From Pseudogymnoascus destructans (Eukaryota; Ascomycota; Leotiomycetes; Thelebolales; Thelebolaceae), in the NCBI RefSeq assembly GCF_001641265.1, contig NW_020167524.1:744001-808000 (forward strand): a DNA stretch of 64,000 bases, written 5' to 3'. A model generated the notes under the pieces. The model was not told where the DNA came from. It did not search any database and was given only the letters and a program-made list of their open reading frames with translations. Position 1 is the stretch's first letter. Every line of letters begins with the position of its first letter. The position numbers and the translations under genes were made by a program. This document shows, one piece after another, positions 9,901 to 17,517 of the stretch.

Positions 9901-9946
9901 ACGTGCATGTATAACGAAAGTGCCAAACAAGCGAAAGTGCCAAAAT
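9901..9946 (+). repeat. Left terminal inverted repeat of pogo element
   Basis: 46 bp, an exact reverse complement of 15750-15795, next to a TA dinucleotide at 9899-9900. It contains two copies of CGAAAGTGCCAAA spaced 17 bp apart. Confidence 0.9.
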
Positions 9947-10005
9947 ATCGCGACTACCCCATAGAATTGCGATAAATCCACCACAACAATATAAATTAAT
10001 CAAAA

Positions 10006-11525
10006 CTACTCGGAGTCCTCTTCCTCAGACCTGTCTATTACAATCTGACAAGTGCGCGCATTGTGTCCAGTCTCACCACACTTGCCACAGCGACGTGCAT
10101 GGGTTTCTTCCCTTGGCTTCCGACCACTACTTGCCCTTATTTCTTGCTCTACTTGCTGCACAACGTCCCTCTCGTCCTGTAGCTCCTGTGCTACCTGTTG
10201 ACTAAGTGATCCTCCTTGCTGTAGTCGTGTTTTTTTAGCTCTCCGGCGCTTGCTTAGCACTTCATTTGCCTGTCGCAGGTTTTGGTTCTCTGCTTTTAAC
10301 AATGCTAATTGATGCATTATTTGCGATGCACCCTTTGTAAACTGGTCAACAGCTGCATAGATTGAGGTTGGAGAGCTATTTTGATGATGCGCAATTCAGT
10401 TTTTAATGAAAGTAGACTGTGATACAGCTTCAGTTGGGTTATTTGGTGTCTGAGAAACCCATGGTTGAGCGGTGTTTGGGCGAGAGGTTGGAGGTGTTGG
10501 CGTCTTAAACCTAAGGTCAAGTGTAGATATTACACTCTCAGGGCTAAATGGAAGAAGCCCAGCACCTCGGAACCCTCCCTGAATATTGCTTTCTGTCATT
10601 GCAATGTTAAATGCAGTGTGGAAGGAGGAAAGAAGTCATCCTTAGTAATGTGAATAATATGAGCCCGCATCATATCTTCAATTTGCCGACCGTAAGCTCT
10701 CTTTAATGGGCCAAAACAGCCAACATCAAGTGGTTGGAGTATATGGGAAGAGTGAGCAGGCATACAAAGCGTAATAATGTTGTGTTCTTTGCAGTACTCC
10801 TCAAACTTGTCTGAGTGGTGGCTCTCATGACCATCAAGGACTAACAAGCGATAACCACCAACACTCCGGGGCTTTGTGTGCTTCTCAAAATGCTGAATCC
10901 AATCCATACCTCTCTCGTTTGTAGTCCAGCCATTTGCAGTAACAGCGATTACCCAATCTGCTGGAAATCCGCTATTCTCATACCAAGATGCAAGGTGGTT
11001 TTTACCTGCCACAATGACAAATGGCGGCACTGCCCAACCTTGAGAACTAACGCCTTGGATTACTGTAACCCATTCCCGATTGCCAGGCTGCACCTTTTTT
11101 GCCTTTGCCCGCCCATCTGAGCTCGTTACTACCGTTGCGCTTGAGATGACGCCCATCATAAACCCAGTCTCATCAAAGTTGTAGATATCTGCATTGTTGA
11201 TGCCATACTTTAGAATTGTGTTCCATACAAGCTCAAACCAGCCACGAATGACTTCTGGATCTTCGCACTTAGCCCTCTGGTAGTCGTATTTTCGCTGGAA
11301 GCGTGTCCGGAGCTCTACATGGCGCTTAACAAAGTTTGAAGCCCAACGTGACCCGACGCGTGGCGCGTCGCGTGTTGCAAGTAGTCGATTTGCCATATCT
11401 TCAACAATAGACAACTGAGGAGGGAACCCTTTAGCAGCTAAGTCAAGTATATACTGAACAAGAACTGATTCCTCTAGGTTACTTAATTTCCGTAAGTTGG
11501 CTTGGATATCGCGTCGTGAAGGTAC
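10006..11525 (-). pseudogene. Pogo-like transposase, copy A (N-terminus missing, disrupted)
   Basis: DDE/DDD transposase of the pogo/Fot1 family. From high to low coordinates one reads the DNA-binding helix-turn-helix end (LSNLEESV, GSRWASNFVKRH), then the catalytic core with YNFDETGF, LLVLDGHESHHSDKFEEY and HSSHILQPLDVGCFGPLK, which supply the three acidic residues. A coiled coil follows, and a C-terminal CCHC knuckle (CGKCGETGHNARTC) ends at 10006. Two lesions are visible: a frameshift near 10630 after ITKDDFF, and a TGA in SQSTFIKN*IAHHQN near 10400 where CGA would keep the frame. The reading stops at the n (11526) with the first 50 or so codons absent. Copy B supplies those residues. Confidence 0.85.
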
Positions 11526-11526
11526 N
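11526..11526. other. Ambiguous base, probable contig join
   Basis: A single n separates pogo transposase sequence (ending CGTGAAGGTAC) from Gypsy pol sequence (AGGAGCTCAAG). The join is in neither a TIR nor an LTR and falls mid-gene in both elements, which is expected of an assembly seam rather than a real insertion boundary. Confidence 0.8.
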
Positions 11527-11527
11527 A

Positions 11528-14524
11528 GGAGCTCAAGTCTTTGCTATATCAATGAAGGACATAATCGAGCACAAGAACAAGACCAAAACTGAAGAAATTG
11601 ACTCTCGACTGATCCTTCCGAAGGAATTTCATGAATTTTTGGATGTTTTTTCAAAAATGGCAGCAGACAAGCTACCTCCCCATCGACCTTCAGACCATCA
11701 TATTGAACTCGAAGGTGATGCAAAGCTGGGATATGCACCACTCTGGAATATGTCAAAGGAAGAACTTGATTTGGTCGAAGAATATGTCTTCGAGCACTTG
11801 CCAAAAGGGTTCATTGAAGCAAGCAAAGCCCCATACTCTTCACCCATTATGTTTGTGAGAAAGCCAGGTGGTGGTCTTCGATTCTGTGTTGACTACAGGA
11901 AGCTAAATGCCATAACGAAAAAGGATCGATATCCCATACCACTCATTGATGAAACGCTGGCCCAAGTCATAGGAGCAAAATATCTCACCAAACTGGACAT
12001 TCGACATGCCTTCAATCGAATTCGAATGCAGACAGAAGAAGATGAAGACCTCACTACATTCAGAACTCGATTTGGATCCTACAAATACAAGGTCATGCCC
12101 TTCGGACTCACAAATGGTCCAGCAACATTCCAGAGGTACATGAATGAAACCCTCATGGATTACCTCAACCAATTCGTCACCGCATACATGGATGACATTC
12201 TTATCTACAGTGCTACTCGAGCGGAGCATACAGAGCACATAAGGAAAGTCCTACAGAAGCTTCGAGAAGCTGGACTGCAAGCAGATATCTCAAAATGTGA
12301 GTTTTTCGTCCAAGAAACCAAATTCCTAGGACTCATCGTGGGAGTCAATGGCATTCGCATGGACCCTGCAAAGGTTTCTACTATATTGGAATGGCGAACT
12401 CCAAAATCGCTCAGGGATATGCAAGCTTTCATTGGATTCTGCAATTTCTATCGAAGGTTCATCCGAAATTACTCCAGCATCATGAGTCCATTGGTGAACC
12501 TTACCAGAAAGGATCAGATATTCGAATGGACTCATGCATGCCAAACTGCATTCGAGCTGTTGAAACAAACAGTCACAGAAGCTCCTGTCTTGAGGCATTT
12601 CGATAGAAACAAGACAGCCTATGTCGAAGCAGATTCCTCAGACTTCATCTCATCAGGAGTCTTGTCACAAAAAGATGATCAAGGGGTTCTACATCCAGTG
12701 GCATACTTCTCGAAAAAGCTAGCACCTGCAGAATGCAATTACGAGATATATGACAAGGAATTGCTTGCAATCATCAGATGTTTCGAAGCATGGAGACCAG
12801 AACTTGAAGGGACAGATTTTCCAGTCCAAGTCTTGTCTGATCACAAAAGCTTGGAATACTTCATGTCCACCAAGAAGCTGACAAGAAGACAAGCTCGATG
12901 GGCTGAATTCCTCTCTCGATACAACTTCCAGATCATCTATAGGCCTGGGAAGCAAAATGGAAAAGCAGATGCTTTGACTCGAAGGCCTGGTGACAGACCA
13001 GAAGGCAATGATGAGGATGATCGACAAAAGCAACAGCTTCAGGTGTTGCTACCACCTTCGAGGCTACATCCAGACATTCAGAAACTCAAAGAACAAGGCC
13101 AAACAGCTCAGCTAGCTCCAGTGGAAACTCATATCAGAGAAATGACAATTCTTGAGAAAATCCAAAAGTCTCAACTGGAAGACAAATTCTGCAAGGCTAC
13201 ACTACAGAAGCTTGAGAATGGTGATCGAACAAGCAAAGAGGTTGCATTGGCTTATTGCGAACTCAAAAACGGCATGCTAGAATATCAAAATCGAGTTTGG
13301 GTGCCAGAAACCATTCAGGTGGACTTGTTGAGAGAAGTTCATGAACAACCTTCTATGGGACATCCAGGAGCTGGAAAGATGCTGCGAGTCATGAAACAGC
13401 ACTATTACTGGCCAAACATGGACAAAACAATAATTCGATATATCAAAAACTGCCATAGTTGTCGAAGATCGAAACCATCTCGAGATTCCTACAATGGACT
13501 TCTACAACCAATCCCTATTGACAGTCGACCATGGATGGATATATCAATGGATTTCGTGACAGGATTACCACTCTGTGAAGGGAACAATGCTATCTTGGTT
13601 GTTGCATGCAGGTTGACGAAAGAAAGACATTTCATTCCGTGTTTCGCTGGGCAAGAAGGGACTACTGCAGAAGCTACAGCACAGCTCTTACTTCGACATG
13701 TATGGAAGCACCATGGTCTACCAAACTCGATAATATCAGACAGAGGTCCTCAGTTCATTGCAGAAGTCTGGAGTTTGCTCTGCAAAATTTGGAAAATTTC
13801 AGCCAAACTTTCAACTGCCTTCCACCCAGAAACAGATGGACAGACTGAGCGATTCAATGCAGAGCTCGAACGCTACTTGCGAGCTCATGTGAACTATCTT
13901 CAAGACAATTGGGTTTCATACTTGTGCATGGCGGAGTTTGCTGCCAACAGTTTGCCATCAGATGCAACCAAGACAAGTGCGTTTTTTGTGAACAAGGGCT
14001 ATGAACCAAGAATGAGCTTCGATACAGAGCAGCAAGCATATCACGAAGCCAAACAAGAGCACAAGAACATAGCTCAGACCATGGCAAAGGTTTGGGAGTT
14101 TCTGCAGGATGAAATCACGCTCTCGCAAGCAAAAATGGAACATTTCGCGAACAAGAAAAGGAAACCTGCACCACGCTATCAAGTGGGAGACAGAGTATGG
14201 CTTTCAACTCGAAATATAAAGACACAGAGGCCATCAAAGAAGCTAGACCACAAGCAAGTGGGACCTTTTGAAATTCTAGAGCGAATTGGGCAAGTTGCAT
14301 ATCGGCTCAAACTTCCAAACAGCATGAAGATTCATCCAGTATTTCATGCCAATCTATTAAGACTTGACTCGAATGATGCAATCGAAGGGCAGCAACAGGA
14401 GCCAGAGCCTCCAGTCATTGTCAATGGCGAAGAGGAGTGGGAAGTGGATGAAATCCTCGACTCAAAAGTTATTCGAAAGAAGCTTTTCTACAAGGCAGCT
14501 TGGAAGAACTATCCACCGGAGTGA
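11528..14524 (+). CDS. Gypsy Pol, partial, frameshifted in chromodomain
   Basis: Reverse transcriptase (FCVDYRKLNAITKKDRYP; YMDDILIYS), RNase H (EADSSDFISSG; ACP..NYEIYDKELLAI region), integrase zinc motif (H...H, then CHSCRRSK), integrase core (MDFVTGLP, ISDRGPQF, PETDGQTERFNAELER) and most of a chromodomain (WEVDEILDSKVIRKKLFYK). The frame ends KNYPPE-stop at 14524, but the rest of the chromodomain (TWYTAESFENSPEVTQAYH) follows at once in another frame to 14609. One indel near 14520 therefore broke the last domain. The protease and everything upstream are lost at the assembly seam. Confidence 0.88.
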   Translation, partial: GAQVFAISMKDIIEHKNKTKTEEIDSRLILPKEFHEFLDVFSKMAADKLPPHRPSDHHIELEGDAKLGYAPLWNMSKEELDLVEEYVFEHLPKGFIEASKAPYSSPIMFVRKPGGGLRFCVDYRKLNAITKKDRYPIPLIDETLAQVIGAKYLTKLDIRHAFNRIRMQTEEDEDLTTFRTRFGSYKYKVMPFGLTNGPATFQRYMNETLMDYLNQFVTAYMDDILIYSATRAEHTEHIRKVLQKLREAGLQADISKCEFFVQETKFLGLIVGVNGIRMDPAKVSTILEWRTPKSLRDMQAFIGFCNFYRRFIRNYSSIMSPLVNLTRKDQIFEWTHACQTAFELLKQTVTEAPVLRHFDRNKTAYVEADSSDFISSGVLSQKDDQGVLHPVAYFSKKLAPAECNYEIYDKELLAIIRCFEAWRPELEGTDFPVQVLSDHKSLEYFMSTKKLTRRQARWAEFLSRYNFQIIYRPGKQNGKADALTRRPGDRPEGNDEDDRQKQQLQVLLPPSRLHPDIQKLKEQGQTAQLAPVETHIREMTILEKIQKSQLEDKFCKATLQKLENGDRTSKEVALAYCELKNGMLEYQNRVWVPETIQVDLLREVHEQPSMGHPGAGKMLRVMKQHYYWPNMDKTIIRYIKNCHSCRRSKPSRDSYNGLLQPIPIDSRPWMDISMDFVTGLPLCEGNNAILVVACRLTKERHFIPCFAGQEGTTAEATAQLLLRHVWKHHGLPNSIISDRGPQFIAEVWSLLCKIWKISAKLSTAFHPETDGQTERFNAELERYLRAHVNYLQDNWVSYLCMAEFAANSLPSDATKTSAFFVNKGYEPRMSFDTEQQAYHEAKQEHKNIAQTMAKVWEFLQDEITLSQAKMEHFANKKRKPAPRYQVGDRVWLSTRNIKTQRPSKKLDHKQVGPFEILERIGQVAYRLKLPNSMKIHPVFHANLLRLDSNDAIEGQQQEPEPPVIVNGEEEWEVDEILDSKVIRKKLFYKAAWKNYPPE

Positions 14525-14684
14525 GACATGGTATACTGCAGAGAGCTTTGAAAATTCTCCAGAAGTTACCCAAGCATATCACAGAAAATACCCTCAGAAA
14601 CCAAAATGAGAGCTGGAGACAATGTTTTTTTTTGAAAATGGGATTTCTTGATCAGGAGATCAACTCTGGAGTAGGGGGGGGTAG

Positions 14685-14937
14685 TGTTACGATATCAAGT
14701 GCGCCTTGCAGCTCGAGTGGGGGTTCAGGGGTGTGGGGAGCTTTCCGGGGTTGGAGCGAAGTTTTCAGTTGTGGAGTGAATTCTCAGAACTGGTCTCGCT
14801 AAAGAGAATTCACTCCACAATAGCTGTATATAGATCGAGCCACTGCTCGAGTGCTCCTCTTCTCTTTCCTTTCTTCTCTAGATTGAGTTTAATTCATAAT
14901 ACCCAACTGGCGCCCTATGCCTTGGTGAACCGTGACA
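14685..14937 (+). repeat. 3' LTR of second Gypsy element (253 bp)
   Basis: Starts TGTTACGATATC after a G-rich tract and ends CGTGACA; the next base resumes pogo transposase sequence equivalent to position 10900 in copy A. It holds a 17-bp perfect inverted repeat (14769-14785 with 14804-14820) and a TATATA at about 14825. Confidence 0.8.
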
Positions 14938-15697
14938 CAATCCATACCTCTCTCGTTTGTAGTCCAGCCATTTGCAGTAACAGCGATTACCCAATCTGCT
15001 GGAAATCCGCTATTCTCATACCAAGATGCAAGGTGGTTTTTACCTGCCACAATGACAAATGGCGGCACTGCCCAACCTTGAGAACTAACGCCTTGGATTA
15101 CTGTAACCCATTCCCGATTGCCAGGCTGCACCTTTTTTGCCTTTGCCCGCCCATCTGAGCTCGTTACTACCGTTGCGCTTGAGATGACGCCCATCATAAA
15201 CCCAGTCTCATCAAAGTTGTAGATATCTGCATTGTTGATGCCATACTTTAGAATTGTGTTCCTACAAGCTCAAACCAGCCACGAATGACTTCTGGATCTT
15301 CACACTTAGCCCTCTGGTAGTCGTATTTTCGCTGGAAGCATGTCCAGAGCTCTACATGGCGCTTAACAAAGTTTGAAGCCCAACGTGACCCGACGCGTGG
15401 CGCGTCGCGTGTTGCAAGTAGTCGATTTGCCATATCTTCAACAATAGACAACTGAGGAGGGAACCCTTTAGCAGCTAAGTCAAGTATATACTGAACAAGA
15501 ACTGATTCCTCTAGGTTACTTAATTTCTGTAAGTTGGCTTGGATATCGTGTCGTGAAGGTACACCTTGTAAACGGTGACGTAGCTTGCGGTGGTCTACGG
15601 AATAGATCCTAGCTGCAACTCGAAGGCGCAAATTTGGGTCGCTTTGCATAGCTTGGATAGCTAGCACTAATTTGCTTTCATCATTTTTATGGCGCAT
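14938..15697 (-). pseudogene. Pogo-like transposase, copy B (N-terminal part)
   Basis: The start codon at 15697 opens MRHKNDESKLVLAIQAM, the helix-turn-helix DNA-binding N-terminus of the transposase, and runs through GSRWASNFVKRH to WFELVG. There a 1-bp deletion near 15262 (copy A CCATACAAG, here CCTACAAG) shifts the frame. The core resumes with YNFDETGF and stops where the Gypsy LTR ends. Within the 625 bp shared with copy A the only substitutions are five CpG transitions; two of them change Arg to Trp and Arg to Cys. Together with copy A it gives the whole transposase. Confidence 0.85.
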
Positions 15698-15749
15698 GTT
15701 TTGTTGTGGAGGAATTTAACATTTAGTTGGGGGGGTTGGTCACCGCATG

Positions 15750-15795
15750 ATTTTGGCACTTTCGCTTGTTTGGCACTTTCGTTATACATGCACGT
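15750..15795 (-). repeat. Right terminal inverted repeat of pogo element
   Basis: 46 bp, exact reverse complement of 9901-9946, followed by TA (15796-15797). Confidence 0.9.
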
Positions 15796-15974
15796 TAGAT
15801 AGTCTGGATAGTTAATGGATAGCTAGATAGTTTGGATAGTTAATAGATAGCTTAACTATCTAATATCCACTAGCCTAGTCATGCTACGCCTAGCCTCACT
15901 AGCTTCATAACAGGTCACGTTACTAGAGCCTAGCCCTGATAGCCCTATAACTAGCGTCATGTTACTGTAGCTGT

Positions 15975-16118
15975 AACATTCGTGCTCAACTTAATATAGT
16001 ATTCTTTATAATACTATAACGTGTTACTTAGAAGCCTTTGTGTTTAATCCACTGCCTCCTCTGTTAAGTCAACTTTACATAAGAAACCTCTATGCATACT
16101 ATTAGATAGGAAGCAGTG
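15975..16118 (+). repeat. Diverged LTR fragment related to the first Gypsy element
   Basis: Aligns by eye with 5764-5908. Shared blocks include TTCGTGCTCAACT, AACGTGTTACTT, GAAGCCTTTGTGT, CTGCCTCCTCTG and a final AGTGTTA near the LTR end. Many C-to-T and G-to-A differences show it is old or mutated. Confidence 0.75.
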
Positions 16119-16127
16119 TTATACCAA

Positions 16128-16445
16128 TTCACAGAAATTGACAAACCTAGAGGAATCAGTTCTTGTTTAACACATACTCGACCTAGCTACTAAAGGATTT
16201 CCTCTATAGATGTCTGTTGTTAAAGATATAGCAAATTGACTACCTGCAACATGCAATACGCCACACGTTAGGTCACATTAGGCTTTAAACTTTGTTAAGC
16301 AGCATGTAGAGCTCTAGGCAGCTCTACACACTGCTTAGCTCTAGAGTGTATAGAGCTCTAGACACACTTCTAGCATAAATATGACTACTAGAGGGCTAAG
16401 TGCAAAACCCAAAAGTCATCTATGGTTGGTTTTGTAATGTGGGTG
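16128..16445 (+). pseudogene. Degenerate pogo transposase scrap, plus orientation
   Basis: Matches the reverse complement of copy A from the LSNLEES segment onward: blocks CCTAGAGGAATCAGTTCTTG, AACTTTGTTAAGC and AGAGGGCTAAGTGC are shared. Many transitions and a small insertion rich in GAGCTCTA destroy the frame. It starts exactly at the residue boundary where the neighbouring minus-strand scrap (16695-16975) ends. Confidence 0.7.
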
Positions 16446-16694
16446 CACCAGATGTGAGAATCTAGCCACCCAAGGAAGGGATGATTTTACTAAGACAACA
16501 CACTGTCTTAGGAAACAGAGCCAAAGGGTTGTAGCTTAGACTATTCCACAACGCAGCAATCAGGTGTATGATGTAGTGAAGTGGTTTAGACGTGTGACCT
16601 AGGGAATAGTTAGAATAGTACTATAGTCTAGCCCTACTAGCCCCATAACCCCTACTAGCCCCATAACCATGATGTCACGGTACAGTAGCCATAA

Positions 16695-16975
16695 CAATTA
16701 GCTGGAATATCACGTTGTGTAGGTATACCACAGTTCTAGCGACAGAGCTTCTTATAGTTAACTTTATAGAGCTCCCCTGCAGCTCTTGCGCTTAGTTTTG
16801 GGTTGGATTTCATAGCTTGGAGGGCTGAAATAACGTCTCTTTCATCATTTTTCTAGGACATCGTTTATGGTGGAGAAATGTAGTGTTTTATGTAGTTGTC
16901 GCGTTGGCACATCTAAGTGAGGCTTTCGCTTGTCTAGGGCTTTCGCTATCTTAACGATATGACATACATGTACGT
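16695..16975 (-). pseudogene. Degenerate pogo element end, minus orientation
   Basis: Resembles the N-terminal coding end and right terminus of copy B (GGATTTCATAGCTTGGA, TCATCATTTTT, then a TIR-like GCTTTCGCTTG twice and ATACATGTACGTTA). The repeat differs enough that this is a related subfamily rather than the same copy. Confidence 0.65.
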
Positions 16976-17517
16976 TATTATTGTTTTCTTTCTATATTAC
17001 GTCATTATTGGGCTTCTTTTCTTTTTTGATGTTGAAATATAAGTATAAATACATTAAGAAACTATATATTGTGTGTGATATGGTGGATAAATTGGTGATA
17101 GCTGGGGATAACTGTCATTTTGCCCTTGACCGCTGGGGTGCTGACCGTTAGGGTGGGCAGTGACTTTCGTTTATTCGTCTCTCTAACAAGGCACGGTTTG
17201 TGCTTTCCTTGTTAATCTACCCTGCTATACTCCATGGATCTGCACCATACAGACGCCGTTGAACCAAATCCAACCAAAATCTACATGGAAACCCGCCCAT
17301 AAGACCATTAAAAAAGCTTTGGCTTTCGTTGGAACTCTATCGAAGCAACAGCTCAGCTCCCCTCGTTAAAAAGTGGACCAGACCCTCTCTGGATCTTATC
17401 CGAGAGCGGGCTCAATCTGTCAACGTCTCCCACGGTCTTGTGATAACTGCAAACCATTTATTCTGTGCTCTTGTGCTTAGCAAGTTTTCTTTTCCTACCT
17501 TTGCGAGCGCTACAAAC

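Larger units (their letters stand above)
11527..14937 (+). mobile_element. Second Gypsy chromovirus, truncated at the 5' side
   Basis: Carries pol from just before reverse transcriptase to a frame-shifted chromodomain, a G-rich tract (14668-14684) and a 3' LTR (14685-14937). Gag, protease and the 5' LTR are missing at the n. The protein is clearly different from the first element (YMDD instead of YLDD, different integrase), so it is another family. The 3' LTR ends inside pogo transposase sequence, so it inserted into that transposon. Confidence 0.85.
9901..15795 (-). mobile_element. Pogo/Fot1-like DNA transposon with nested Gypsy element
   Basis: The ends carry a 46-bp perfect terminal inverted repeat: 9901-9946 (ACGTGCATGTATAACG...) and 15750-15795 (...CGTTATACATGCACGT), each bordered by TA (9899-9900 and 15796-15797), the target duplication of the Tc1/mariner-pogo superfamily. 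Each TIR contains the motif CGAAAGTGCCAAA twice, probably transposase binding sites. Between them are two partly overlapping segments of one transposase (10006-11525 and 14938-15697) separated by a Gypsy element. The overlap of the two segments by about 625 bp, plus the n at 11526, means this is either two copies or one interrupted copy with an assembly join. Confidence 0.8.
15796..17517. other. Degraded transposon remnants upstream of CHO2
   Basis: No intact gene. The stretch contains TAGATAG-rich repeats (15796-15870), a diverged LTR fragment, and two pogo scraps in opposite orientation (see separate entries). From about 17000 to the CHO2 start codon the sequence is AT-rich to neutral and should hold the CHO2 promoter. 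I see no clear TATA box. Confidence 0.6.
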
